Shown: positions 17,687-26,301, counted from the first letter of the stretch. The stretch is 64,000 nucleotides of DNA from DATLLN01 sp963809205 (GCA_963809205.1 CAWEIS010000005.1:22416-86415), one strand, 5' to 3'. Numbers and translations are program-made. Notes: generated from the letters alone by a model not told the origin.

Positions 17687-19218
17687 CGCGGGCACGCTCG
17701 CGCAGCTCGTACTTCTTGACCTTGCCGGTCGACGTCTTCGGCAGCGGGCCGAAGCGCACGGCATCGGGCGTCTTGAACCCGGGCAGCGACTCACGGGCGA
17801 AGGCGATCAGCTCGGGCTCGGTCACCTGGCCGCCGTCGCGGAGCGTGACGAAGGCGATCGGCCGCTCGCCCCACTTCTCGCTGGGCATGGCGGTGACGGC
17901 GGCCTCGAGCACGTCCGGATGGCGCAGCAGCACCTGCTCGACCTCGATCGTCGAGACGTTCTCGCCGCCCGAGATGATGATGTCCTTCGCCCGGTCGCGA
18001 AGCTCGACGTAGCCGTCTGGGTGCATCACCCCGAGGTCGCCGGAGTGAAACCAGCCGCCGCGGAACGCCGTTCGGGTTGCCTCCTCGTCGTCGAAGTACC
18101 CCTTCATGACGTTGTTGCCGCGCATGACGACCTCGCCCATCGTCCGCCCGTCGCGCGGCACGTCTCGCATCTCGTCGTCGACCACGCGGATCTCGTCGGC
18201 GGTCAGCATGGCGACGCCCTGCCGCGATCGCAGCCGGGCGCGCTCGGGCGCGTCGTGGGCGTCCCACTCGGGATGCCACTCGCAGATCGTGATCGGGCCG
18301 TACGTCTCGGTCAGGCCGTAGACGTGGTTGATCGAGAAGCCGAGCGACTCCATCCGCGCGATCACGGTGGGCGACGGCGGCGCGGCGGCCGTCGTCACCT
18401 GGATCGGCGGGTCGACCTCGACGGGCCGCCGGGTCGGTGGCCAGCATCACCAGCACCGTCGGCGCCCCGTTGAAGTGCGTCACCCGCTCCTCGCCGAACA
18501 GGCGCCAGATGCGACCGGGGTCGACCTGCCGGAGGCAGACGTGCGTCGCACCGGCCGCGGTCACGGCCCATGGGAAGCACCAGCCGTTGCAGTGGAACAT
18601 AGGCAGCGTCCACAGGTACACGGACGAGCTGTCCAGCCGTGCATGATGCATCTCGGCGAGCGCGTTCAGGTAGGCGCCGCGGTGCGTGTACATGACGCCC
18701 TTCGGGCGGCCCGTCGTGCCGCTGGTGTAGTTGATGCTGATGGTGTCGTCCTCGGTGACAAGCCGCGGCTCTGGGTCGCCCTCGGCGGCCGAGGCGAGCA
18801 ACTGCTCGTACTGGTCGCCGGCGAGGATCGTGCGCACGCCCGCGCCCTCGGCCAGGTGGGCGAGGGAGGGGTCGGCGATCAGCAGCGTGGCGCCGGAGTG
18901 CCCGAGGATGTAGGCGATCTCGTCCGCCATCAGCCGCGTGTTGACGGCGACCAGCACCCCGCCCGACCAGGGCACGCCGAAGTGCGCCTCCAGGATCTCG
19001 GCCGTGTTCGGGCAGAGCACCGCGACCCGATCGCCGTGGCCGATGCCCTCCTGCTGGAGGGCAACCGCCAGCCGGCGCGATCGCCCGCGCAGCTCGGCCC
19101 AGGTCATCCGCCGGGCCTCGTCGACCACGCCCAGCCGCTGCGGGAAGATCGACGCGGTGCGCTCGAGGAACGCGACCGGCGTCAGCGGCGAGAGGTGCAC
19201 GGCGTCCGCGGGCTGCAT
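17667..19218 (-). pseudogene. AMP-forming acyl-CoA synthetase, frameshifted
   Basis: Starting MQPADAVHLSPLTPVAFLER, this is an ANL-superfamily ligase with the AMP-binding P-loop INYTSGTTGRPKGVMYTHRG, the GLTETYGP motif, the hinge region GGWFHSGDLGVMHPDGYVEL and the C-terminal catalytic lysine region PKTSTGKVKKYEL. The frame breaks once near 18,425, between HFNGAPTVLVMLATD and the continuation AAAPPSPTVIARMESL. The total length (about 516 codons) fits the family. It would activate a medium or aromatic carboxylic acid to its CoA thioester. The enoyl-CoA hydratase gene is divergent from it. Confidence 0.8.
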
Positions 19219-19269
19219 GAGGGCGGCTAGTGTGTCATGGCACCTGCGTTGCGGACAAGGAGGCTGGCG

Positions 19270-20049
19270 ATGGCGACGACGAGCGGTGTGATGGTTCGCA
19301 TCGACGAGGGCACGGCGTATCTGACGCTCGACCGCCCGGACCGGCGCAACGCCCTCAGCCTCGAGCTGATGCACGAGCTGCTGGCGGCGCTGGACGAGCT
19401 GGCCGCCGACGAGGCGGTGCGGACGGTGGTGATCGGCGGCAATGGGCCGGCGTTCTCCGCAGGCCACGATCTGAGCGAGATGGTGGGCCGGGACATGGCC
19501 ACCTACCAGGAGCTGTTCGACGTCTGCACCCGGCTGATGCTGCGCATCCACGAGCTGCCGCAGCCGGTGATCGCGCGCGTCCACGGCATCGCGACGGCGG
19601 CCGGCTGCCAGCTGGTCGCCACCTGCGACCTGGCCATCGCCGCCGAGGAGGCGCGGTTCGCGACGCCGGGCGTGCGGATCGGGCTGTTCTGCTCCACGCC
19701 GATGGTGCCGCTCTCCCGAGCGATCGGCCGCAAGCGCGCGCTGCAGATGCTGCTCACCGGCGAGCCGATCGACGCGGCCACCGCGCTGGACTGGGGGCTC
19801 GTCAACAGGGTGGTGCCGGCGGAGCGGCTGGACGATGCCGTCCGCGAGCTGGCCGAGGCGATCGGCCGGGCGAGCCCGCTGACCGTCGGCATCGGCAAGC
19901 GCGCGTTCTACGACCAGGTCGACCTGGACGAGCGCGGGGCCTACGACCTGACCAAGACGGTGATGTCGATGAACGCCATGGCGGACGACGCGCAGGAGGG
20001 GATCGGCGCGTTTCTGGAGAAGCGGTCCGCCGTGTGGACGAACTCTTGA
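19270..20049 (+). CDS. Enoyl-CoA hydratase/isomerase family protein
   Basis: This is a 259-residue crotonase-fold protein. The oxyanion-hole segments are AFSAGHDLSEM and HGIATAAGCQLVATCDLAIA. The usual catalytic Glu positions are not clear, so the reaction could be hydration, isomerisation or another crotonase chemistry (ECHDC3-like). I chose the ATG at 19,270 because AAGGAGG lies just upstream; an ATG at 19,237 is also open. It is divergent from the acyl-CoA synthetase, which would supply CoA esters. Confidence 0.82.
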   Translation: MATTSGVMVRIDEGTAYLTLDRPDRRNALSLELMHELLAALDELAADEAVRTVVIGGNGPAFSAGHDLSEMVGRDMATYQELFDVCTRLMLRIHELPQPVIARVHGIATAAGCQLVATCDLAIAAEEARFATPGVRIGLFCSTPMVPLSRAIGRKRALQMLLTGEPIDAATALDWGLVNRVVPAERLDDAVRELAEAIGRASPLTVGIGKRAFYDQVDLDERGAYDLTKTVMSMNAMADDAQEGIGAFLEKRSAVWTNS

Positions 20050-20104
20050 CACCTCATTCAGCCTCTGGGACTCTTCCTCGGCAACCAACCATGGGGGGTG
20101 GACG

Positions 20105-21031
20105 TTGAGAATCTCAACATCCGGCCTGCGCGTGTCGCTCGCGCTGGCCGGAGTCACGGCGGCTGCGTTGATCGCGGCCGCGTCGCCCGCCGCCGCGCAG
20201 CCCACGGGGCTGGGCGTCGGCCCGATGTGCGCCTTCGGCGGCGCCTCGAGCGGCGTCAGCGCCGCCCGCGGAACCGCGCGCGAGCCGCTGACGATGGCGC
20301 AGTCGATGCAGGAGGTGCCGGCCTCGGCGCTCGCCAAGATGTCGGCGAAGACCGGCGTCGTGAGCATCCCGATCTACTTCCACATCATCACCGACGGCAC
20401 GACCGGCCTGGTCAGCGACACGACCATCAACAAACAGATCGTGGCGCTGAACAACAGCTACAGCGGGCAGCTTGGCGGGGTGAAGACCGGCTTCCGCTTC
20501 CGCGTGGCCGGCGTTGACCACACGAACAACGCCGCCTGGTTCGCGGTCAACCCGGGCGATCCGGCGGAGAAGGCGATGAAGCGGGCTTTGCACAAGGGCG
20601 GATCGGGCGCACTGAATGTGTACACCGCGTCCGGTGGCGACTTCCTGGGCTGGGCAACATTCCCCTCGTCGTACGCCTCGAAGCCGTGGTACGACGGCAT
20701 CGTCATGGACTACCGCTCGATGCCCGGTGGCCCGTATGGCACCAATTTCTCGCTCGGCCTGACGCTGACGCATGAGTCCGGCCACTGGCTCGGCCTGTAC
20801 CACACCTTCCAGGGTGGGTGCGGCCGGACAGGCGATCTGGTTGCCGACACCCCGGCGGAGAAGACCCCGACCTCTGGATGCCCGGCTAACAAGGACACCT
20901 GCAACAAGCCGGGCAAGGATCCTGTCCACAATTTCATGGACTACTCCTACGACTCCTGCTACACGCAGTTCACGGCTGGACAGCGTGCCCGCATGCAGCA
21001 TCAGTGGAACTACTTCCGGGCGGTCGCATAG
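20105..21031 (+). CDS. Secreted zinc metalloprotease, M43 (pappalysin/cytophagalysin) type
   Basis: This is a 308-residue protein with a Sec signal peptide (about residues 1-32, ending AAASPAAAQ). The zinc site is HESGHWLGLYHTF (HExxHxxGxxH), followed by the Met-turn NFMDYSYDSC, both hallmarks of M43 metzincins. Several Cys after the active site suggest disulfides. The start is a TTG at 20,105 behind GGGGGTGG; the nearby ATG at 20,091 runs into a stop. It precedes the mau-like operon but is separated from it by a strong hairpin. Confidence 0.82.
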   Translation: MRISTSGLRVSLALAGVTAAALIAAASPAAAQPTGLGVGPMCAFGGASSGVSAARGTAREPLTMAQSMQEVPASALAKMSAKTGVVSIPIYFHIITDGTTGLVSDTTINKQIVALNNSYSGQLGGVKTGFRFRVAGVDHTNNAAWFAVNPGDPAEKAMKRALHKGGSGALNVYTASGGDFLGWATFPSSYASKPWYDGIVMDYRSMPGGPYGTNFSLGLTLTHESGHWLGLYHTFQGGCGRTGDLVADTPAEKTPTSGCPANKDTCNKPGKDPVHNFMDYSYDSCYTQFTAGQRARMQHQWNYFRAVA

Positions 21032-21043
21032 CGCACGCCTGAA

Positions 21044-21074
21044 CCGGGGCGGGCGACTCGTCCGCCCGCCCCGG
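21044..21074 (+). terminator. Strong GC hairpin after the metalloprotease gene
   Basis: CCGGGGCGGGCG (21,044-21,055) is exactly complementary to CGCCCGCCCCGG (21,063-21,074) around a 7-base loop. It lies 13 bases after the metalloprotease stop. There is no U-run, as is usual for terminators in very GC-rich actinobacteria. Confidence 0.65.
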
Positions 21075-21118
21075 ATCACACCCGGCTCCGTCCAGGCGCG
21101 TTGGTACCGTCAGGACGA

Positions 21119-21667
21119 GTGGGCGTCATCGATCCGAATGTGTCCGGGCCGATCCTCGCCGTCGCTGCGGGGGTGCTGGTCGTCGCGGGAGCCGCCAAGC
21201 TGCGGCGTCCCGTTCCCGCCGCCGAGGCGGTGACCGCGGTCGGCCTGCCGGGCGGCGTGGCGGCCGTTCGCTGCCTCGCCGCGGTCGAGATCGCGGTCGG
21301 CCTGGCGTGCCTGATCGACCCGGTGCCGGCCGCCGCCGCTGCGCTGGCGCTGCTCTACCTAGCGCTCGCCGCCTTCGTCGTCATGGCGTGGCGGCTCCCC
21401 GAGCCGCCCCCCTCGTGCGGCTGCATGGGCACCGACCGCGACCCGCCGCCGCACCCGCTGCACGCCGCCGTCAACGTCGTGCTCGCCGGCGCCGGCGTGC
21501 TGGCCGTGATCGCGCCCGCGGCCGGTGTCGGCTCGCTCGTCGCCGACGCGCCGCTGCTGGCCCTGCCGCTGCTCGCCGGGCTGGCCTGCGGCGTCGCACT
21601 GGTGCGCGCGGCGCTCGAGACCCTGCCCGTGGTCGCGTTCGCGTACTCGCCGGGAGGGGACGCGTGA
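21119..21667 (+). CDS. mauE: MauE/DoxX-type redox-associated membrane protein
   Basis: The protein has about 182 residues and four predicted membrane helices. It starts GPILAVAAGVLVVAGAAKLR, the classic MauE/DoxX opening helix followed by a basic residue and Pro. A Cys pair in SCGCMGTDRD sits in the loop after helix 3, matching the redox-active Cys of MauE-type proteins. In methylamine utilisation MauE works with MauD in disulfide formation of the small subunit. The stop overlaps the next start (GTGA). The GTG at 21,119 is my choice; a TTG at 21,101 is in frame. Confidence 0.75.
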   Translation: MGVIDPNVSGPILAVAAGVLVVAGAAKLRRPVPAAEAVTAVGLPGGVAAVRCLAAVEIAVGLACLIDPVPAAAAALALLYLALAAFVVMAWRLPEPPPSCGCMGTDRDPPPHPLHAAVNVVLAGAGVLAVIAPAAGVGSLVADAPLLALPLLAGLACGVALVRAALETLPVVAFAYSPGGDA

Positions 21668-22308
21668 GCGGCGATCTGGCCGATGCCGCCGCCCGCCTGC
21701 TCGAGGGCCGCACGTCGCGCCGCGGGCTGTTGATCCGGCTGGCGGTCGCGGGATCGGCAATCGTCGTCGCCCCGCTCCGCTACCTGCTGCGCCCGGGTAC
21801 GGCGATGGCCGTGATCACGTGCTCGCAGTGCGGCGGCGGCGCCCGGTGCTGCGACGGCTGGACGGACTTCTGCTGCGTCATCAACAACGGCATCAACGCC
21901 TGCCCCTCGTACACCTACATCGCCGGCTGGTGGAAGTGCACCAACTACACGGGCACGAACATCTGCCACAGCGAGGGCGTCCGCTACTACATCGACTGCA
22001 ACCGCAAGCCAGGGATGCACTGCCCGCACGGCTGCTCGTGCGCGAACGGTTCCTGCTCGAACCGATCGACGTGCTGCAACGTGTTCAAGTACGGCCAGTG
22101 CAACACGCAGGTGGCGCAGACGACGGAGGTCGTCTGCCGGATGATCAAGTGCGCGAACCCGTGCACGCTGTTTCCCGACATCTGCAGCTGCACGACGTTC
22201 GTGGACAACAACACCTGCGGCCATGACGTACCGTGCCTGAAGACCGACCAGGGACCGGCGTCCCCGTACACCGGGCTGCGCGGCGGCGGCGGAGGAGGGT
22301 ACGGATGA
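21664..22308 (+). CDS. 24-cysteine exported protein in the position of MauA (methylamine dehydrogenase light chain-like)
   Basis: This is a 214-residue protein. RRGLLIRLAVAGSAIVVAPL near residue 18 resembles a Tat leader. The region after it holds 24 Cys in about 150 residues, for example ITCSQCGGGARCCDGWTDFCC and HCPHGCSCANGSC, and ends in a Gly-rich tail. Position between mauE and mauD homologues, the leader and the Cys pattern around AGWWKC recall the methylamine dehydrogenase light chain. That protein has 12 Cys and forms its cofactor from two Trp, and I see no clear partner for the second Trp. Treat it as MauA-like, with catalytic cofactor doubtful. Confidence 0.65.
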   Translation: MSGDLADAAARLLEGRTSRRGLLIRLAVAGSAIVVAPLRYLLRPGTAMAVITCSQCGGGARCCDGWTDFCCVINNGINACPSYTYIAGWWKCTNYTGTNICHSEGVRYYIDCNRKPGMHCPHGCSCANGSCSNRSTCCNVFKYGQCNTQVAQTTEVVCRMIKCANPCTLFPDICSCTTFVDNNTCGHDVPCLKTDQGPASPYTGLRGGGGGGYG

Positions 22309-22988
22309 CCGCGCTGGTCGTCGTCGAGACGATGCTGCTCGTCCTGCTGTCCGTACTCGTCGTGGGCCTGCTTCGCAGCCACGCCGAGATCCTCCGGCGG
22401 CTGGAGTCGGGCGGCATGCCGCAGCGATCCACCGCCCCGGCGCTGGCGATCGCCCAGCCGCGGGACGACGCGCCCGCGCCGGCCGACGTCGGTGGCGTCA
22501 CGCTCGGTGGCGACGCGGTGCAGATCGCGGTCGGCGTGCCGGGAACGCGCACGCTGCTTGCCTTCCTGACCAGCGGGTGCTCTGTGTGCGGCGGCTTCTG
22601 GCAGGCGCTGCGCGAGGGAGCGGCGGCGACCGCGCCGGGCGGCGCCCGCGTCGTGGTCGTCACCCGCGACTCGAGCATGGAGAGCCCCAGCCGGCTCCGT
22701 GACCTGGCGCCCGCCGACCTGCCGGTGATCATGTCGTCGCAGGCCTGGGAGGACTACCGCGTCCCGCTCGCCCCGTACTTCGTGCTGCTCGACGGCGCGT
22801 CCGGGACGGTCGAGGGCGAGGGCGCCGCCGAGTCGTGGCCGCAGGTCGCCTCACTGCTGCGCGACGCGATGGACGACCAGGCCGAGGCCGAGCGCCATGG
22901 CGACCGGGTGGAGCGCGATCTGGCGTCGGCGGGCATCGGCGCCGATCACCCCAGTCTGCACTCGGCGCAGGTGGAGGCCGGCGAATGA
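22305..22988 (+). CDS. mauD: MauD/TlpA-like membrane-anchored thioredoxin
   Basis: This is a 227-residue protein with an N-terminal membrane helix (ALVVVETMLLVLLSVLVVGL) and a thioredoxin-fold domain whose active site is SGCSVCGGFW (CxxC near residue 90). A cis-Pro region at YRVPLAPYFVLLDG fits the fold. MauD proteins act outside the membrane on the disulfides of MauA. The ATG at 22,305 overlaps the previous stop (ATGA). The C-terminal 40 residues are charged and look unlike standard MauD. It most plausibly folds or protects the 24-Cys protein. Confidence 0.78.
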   Translation: MTALVVVETMLLVLLSVLVVGLLRSHAEILRRLESGGMPQRSTAPALAIAQPRDDAPAPADVGGVTLGGDAVQIAVGVPGTRTLLAFLTSGCSVCGGFWQALREGAAATAPGGARVVVVTRDSSMESPSRLRDLAPADLPVIMSSQAWEDYRVPLAPYFVLLDGASGTVEGEGAAESWPQVASLLRDAMDDQAEAERHGDRVERDLASAGIGADHPSLHSAQVEAGE

Positions 22989-23062
22989 CCGCCGACGCCG
23001 TCGTCGTGGCCGGCATCGGCCTCGCGATCGCCGCCGGTGTGCGGTCGGCGTGGTCGCCCTGA
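22985..23062 (+). CDS. 25-residue small hydrophobic peptide inside the mau-like operon
   Basis: An ATG at 22,985 overlaps the MauD stop (ATGA) and opens a frame of 25 codons ending TGA at 23,060-23,062. The peptide starts MTADAVVVAGIGLAIAAGVR and ends SAWSP. It is a single hydrophobic segment with a basic C-terminal side, so it could be a small membrane protein. The overlap at the front and the GGAGAG site at its end for the next gene are consistent with real translation. Function is unknown, and chance cannot be excluded. Confidence 0.4.
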   Translation: MTADAVVVAGIGLAIAAGVRSAWSP

Positions 23063-23071
23063 GGAGAGTCG

Positions 23072-23668
23072 ATGCTGGGCAGCATCACCTGGCTCGGTGA
23101 GTCGGGCCGTAACGCGAGATGGTGGGTCACGGTGGGCTGGTTCGGCGTCGGAGCCGTCGGCGCGGGCGCGCTCGTCGGCTGGCTGATGGGTCTGCTGGGC
23201 GCCGCTGTATCCGGCGCGGTCGGGCCGCGCGAGGCGGACGCGGCGCTGGCGCTGCTGGCCGTTGCCGGGATTGCAGCCGACCTCGGGCTGGGCGGCCTGC
23301 GGCTGCCCACCGTGCGCCGCCAGGTCGACGACCGCTGGCTCAACCGGTACCGCGGCTGGGTGTACGGCGTCGGCTTCGGGTTCCAGCTCGGGCTGGGCGT
23401 GGTCACGGTCGTCACCACCGCCGCTGTCTACCTGGCGTTTGCCGCCGCTGCGCTGTCCGGTTCTCCGGTCGCCGGCGCCCTGATCGGCGCGGTCTTCGGC
23501 GCGGTGCGCTGGCTGAGTGTGCTGCCCGGCGGGTGGGTGCGGCGGTCGGCCGACCTCGTCCGCATGGACGGGCGGCTGCGGCGCTGGGAGCCCGCCGGCC
23601 GGCGCGTCACGCTGGGCGGCGAGGTCGCCGCGGTCATCCTGCTCGCCGTCGTGGCCGGAGCGGCGTGA
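23072..23668 (+). CDS. Polytopic membrane protein of the mau-like operon, unknown family
   Basis: This is a 198-residue protein with about four hydrophobic segments (GWFGVGAVGAGALVGWLMGL near residue 22, another near 60, GVGFGFQLGLGVVTVVTTAA near 98, GALIGAVFGAVRWL near 135). It contains no cysteine, so it cannot be a CcdA-type electron carrier, although it sits where mauF or a CcdA homologue might be expected. The start has GAGGAGAG upstream. The stop overlaps the next GTG start. I do not recognise the family. Confidence 0.7.
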   Translation: MLGSITWLGESGRNARWWVTVGWFGVGAVGAGALVGWLMGLLGAAVSGAVGPREADAALALLAVAGIAADLGLGGLRLPTVRRQVDDRWLNRYRGWVYGVGFGFQLGLGVVTVVTTAAVYLAFAAAALSGSPVAGALIGAVFGAVRWLSVLPGGWVRRSADLVRMDGRLRRWEPAGRRVTLGGEVAAVILLAVVAGAA

Positions 23669-24114
23669 ACCTGTCCGCCCACGGCATCAGGGTCGGCCTG
23701 CCGCCCGGCTGGGAGGGGCGGATCTACAAGCGGCCCGACCCGGCCGCTCAGCCCATCGTTCACGCAGCCAATGTCGCGCTGGCGCCGGATGATGGCGACT
23801 TCGCCACCCGCACCGCGGAGCTGATGCCCGCCGACGGCGTGCTGGTCGTGATGGTCGAGTACGAGCCGGCGCTGGCGACAGCGGCCCAGTTCGCCGCGGC
23901 CGGCGTACCGGAGATCGATCCGGCCGCCGCCTCGCCGTCGCACCTGCTCCGCCGCATCCCCGGCCAGGCCGGCTACCAGCGGTTCTTCAACGACAGCGGC
24001 CGGGCGTTCGGCCTGTACGTGGTGATCGGCGCTGCGACCCGGGCGCGGTCGGCGATGCCGAAGGTGGACGGCGTCCTGGCGACGATCGAGATCGACCCGC
24101 TGCCGGCCGGCTAA
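23665..24114 (+). CDS. Hypothetical protein, last gene of the mau-like operon
   Basis: This is a 149-residue soluble protein starting at GTG 23,665 (GTGA overlap with the membrane protein gene). It opens with LSAHGIRVGLPPGWEGRIYK, a phrase seen at the start of small actinobacterial proteins that resemble the lipoprotein LpqN/PsbP-like fold, and it ends VDGVLATIEIDPLPAG. No signal peptide or catalytic motif is evident. The 4-base overlap at both ends of the operon supports co-translation. The function is not known. Confidence 0.7.
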   Translation: MNLSAHGIRVGLPPGWEGRIYKRPDPAAQPIVHAANVALAPDDGDFATRTAELMPADGVLVVMVEYEPALATAAQFAAAGVPEIDPAAASPSHLLRRIPGQAGYQRFFNDSGRAFGLYVVIGAATRARSAMPKVDGVLATIEIDPLPAG

Positions 24115-25655
24115 CGCTCGCAGGCGGTGCGCGGCTCGCCCGCGTCGGCCTCGCACCAATCGTCGCCCGCTCCGCCGTCGTCGCTGTCGCCGCCCGCACC
24201 GTCGTGGACGCTGAGCGAATCGTTGCCGGCGCCGCCCTGGAGCGTGTCGGCCCCGCCGTCGCCGCCGAACAGCCGGTCGTTGCCGTCACCGCCCGAGAGG
24301 GTGTCCGAACCGGCGCTGCCCAGCAGGATGTCGTTGCCCGGGCCGCCGATCAGATCGTCGCCGCCGTCGCTGTTGCAGCGGCCGGCGCAGTCGCGCGCAA
24401 ACCGGCCGAGCTCGTCCTGGAACGCGTTCGACGTCAGCGATGCCTTGCCGCCGCCGTCCGTCGATGCCATCGACGCCAGCTCCAGGCTCTGTTGCTGCCA
24501 GGCGAAGATCACCGAGCGGCCGTCGGGCGAGAACGACGGCTGGTACGCCGGCCCGCCGGCCAGCAGCCGGGCGGCCCCGGTGGAGAGCCGTCGCACGTAC
24601 ACCCCGGGCAGTCCGTGGTTGTGGACGAAGGCGAGCTGGCGCCCGTCGGGCGACCATGCCGGCTGGACGTCCGAGACCGTGTTCGACGTCACGCGCGAGA
24701 CCTTGCCGCCGCGGGCCGTGATGTAGATCTCCCAGTCCCCGTCGCGCTTCGAATCGAAGGCGATCCGCCGCGCGTCGGGCGACCACGCCGGCAGCCCGTC
24801 GACCGCCGGGTCGCTGGTCACTCGCCGCGGGTTCGCCGGCGGGTCGGCGTTGATGATCCAGATGTCGTAGTTGCCGCCGGCTCGGCTGCTCTCGAAGGCG
24901 ATCCGGGTGCCGTCCGGCGACCACGACGTGAACCCGTCGAACCGCGGGTCGGTCGTCAGCCGGCGGACGCCGCTGCCGTCGGCGTTGATCACGTACAGGT
25001 CGTAGTTGCCCGAGCGCCGACTGGTGAACGCGATCCGCCGGCCGTTGGGCGACCATGCCGGCGCGAAGTCGTTGGTCGGGTTGTTGGTCAGCGCGCGGGG
25101 CGTGCAGGTGCGGCACGGCGGCTTGGTGAACACGTTGAAGTTCTTGGGGCCGTCGCGGGTGCTGTCGTAGACCATGTCGCCGGTGCGCGGCGGCGCGCCG
25201 CTCATCATGGTGTCGTCCCCGCCGCCGCCGTCCAGCGTGTTCGCCCCGGCGTCGCCGGTGATCGAGTCGGCCTGCGGCGAGCCGATCACGCCCTCGACGT
25301 CGGACAGCGTGTCGCCGCCCTCGCCGCTTGCGGTGCCCGCGGTCAGGTCGACGGTCACCGGCGCGGTGGAATCCTCGAAGCTCGCCGTGTCGCGGCCGGC
25401 GCCGCCGCGCAGCGTGTCGGAGCCGGGGCCGCCCAGCAGGACGTCGTCCCCGCCGCCGCCGTCGAGCGTGTCATTGCCGCCGAGGCCGCACACCACGTCG
25501 TTGCTCGCCGTGCCGTTGAGCACGTCGTCGCCAGCCGTGCCGGTGATCGTGCACACCGACGGAGCCGCCTGCCCGGCGCCGCTCCCCGCGCCCACCAGCG
25601 CGACCGCGATCACCACTGCCGCAGCCGCCGTGCGTGTGCGTCGCGTACGACCCAT
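24111..25655 (-). CDS. Secreted TolB-type beta-propeller flanked by RTX calcium-binding repeats
   Basis: This is a 514-residue protein with a Sec signal (VIAVALVGAGSGAGQAAPS). Residues about 37-95 and 425-480 hold GGxGxD nonapeptide repeats such as LGGNDTLDGGGGDDVLLGG and FGGDGGADTLQGGAGND, which bind calcium in RTX proteins. Between them is a TolB/WD40-like propeller with repeated AWSPxGRxIAF blades, for example FAPAWSPNGRRIAFTSRRSG. It is probably a surface or exported protein. The stop overlaps the convergent mau-like operon end by 4 bases. Confidence 0.82.
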   Translation of the reverse strand: MGRTRRTRTAAAAVVIAVALVGAGSGAGQAAPSVCTITGTAGDDVLNGTASNDVVCGLGGNDTLDGGGGDDVLLGGPGSDTLRGGAGRDTASFEDSTAPVTVDLTAGTASGEGGDTLSDVEGVIGSPQADSITGDAGANTLDGGGGDDTMMSGAPPRTGDMVYDSTRDGPKNFNVFTKPPCRTCTPRALTNNPTNDFAPAWSPNGRRIAFTSRRSGNYDLYVINADGSGVRRLTTDPRFDGFTSWSPDGTRIAFESSRAGGNYDIWIINADPPANPRRVTSDPAVDGLPAWSPDARRIAFDSKRDGDWEIYITARGGKVSRVTSNTVSDVQPAWSPDGRQLAFVHNHGLPGVYVRRLSTGAARLLAGGPAYQPSFSPDGRSVIFAWQQQSLELASMASTDGGGKASLTSNAFQDELGRFARDCAGRCNSDGGDDLIGGPGNDILLGSAGSDTLSGGDGNDRLFGGDGGADTLQGGAGNDSLSVHDGAGGDSDDGGAGDDWCEADAGEPRTACER

Positions 25656-25698
25656 CAGGAGCCTCTACGGCGCCGCCCGCCCGACTCCTGCGCGGGAT

Positions 25699-26301
25699 CT
25701 AGCCGGCCAGCCTGCCCTGGGCTCGCGCCCGGTCGAGCAGGCCCGGAGGCAGCGGGACTCCCGGCGGGCGGCCCTCGAGCAGGTGGTGCACCAGCACGTA
25801 CAGCACCGGCGCCCACGCGGACTCGATCTGCAGCAGCGGCATCCCGGACGGCTGGACCTGTACGGCCGGCACGCCGCCGGCGCCGGCCGTCGCCTGCAGC
25901 GGGCCGGTCTCGGCGTACCAGAACGACTCGATCTGCCCCTTCAGCGTGAGCGCCAGCCGCTGGCTGGTCATCACCAGGTCGGCGCCGCCCAGCCGATGCC
26001 AGCTCGGCGTCGCCTTGCGCTCGGCCTCCGCCTTCTTCGACGCGTTGTACGCGAGGCTGGCCGCGCCGGTGACGGCCAGGCCGACGGGGCCGCCGAACAG
26101 CAGGAACGACCGCCGGTACTGGGCGTCCTCGCCGAAGTAGCCGAGCACGTTGACGGGCGAGAGGTGCGCGTGCGCGACCTCACCCGGCCCGAGGGCGATC
26201 GGGGGCTGCTCGACCGGGAGCGAGGCGCCGGCCGCCAGCGATCCTGCCCAGCCGTACGCCTGCAGGTACCCCTCGTCGTATGCGCTCCAGCCGGTGCTCA
26301 C
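25699..26301 (-). CDS. Hypothetical protein with a PH-like segment
   Basis: This is a 200-residue protein with a short hydrophobic stretch (LLFGGPVGLAVTGAASLAYN) and then LVMTSQRLALTLKGQIESFW, a pattern like bacterial PH-domain proteins. I do not recognise a defined family. Its start overlaps the stop of the aminotransferase fusion gene upstream (26,298-26,301, ATGA), so it is the second gene of that operon. Confidence 0.65.
   Translation of the reverse strand: MSTGWSAYDEGYLQAYGWAGSLAAGASLPVEQPPIALGPGEVAHAHLSPVNVLGYFGEDAQYRRSFLLFGGPVGLAVTGAASLAYNASKKAEAERKATPSWHRLGGADLVMTSQRLALTLKGQIESFWYAETGPLQATAGAGGVPAVQVQPSGMPLLQIESAWAPVLYVLVHHLLEGRPPGVPLPPGLLDRARAQGRLAG

Noticed and set aside
21664..22308. 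Calling the Cys-rich protein a functional methylamine dehydrogenase light chain
   Set aside because: Twice the cysteines, no clear second cofactor Trp and no large-subunit gene nearby. Only a family-like label is justified.
23072..23668. MauF/CcdA identity for the membrane protein after mauD
   Set aside because: CcdA-type proteins need a membrane Cys pair and this protein has no Cys at all.
24111..24360. GGxGxD coding repeats as a DNA repeat array
   Set aside because: The periodicity is fully explained by RTX nonapeptide repeats of the encoded protein.
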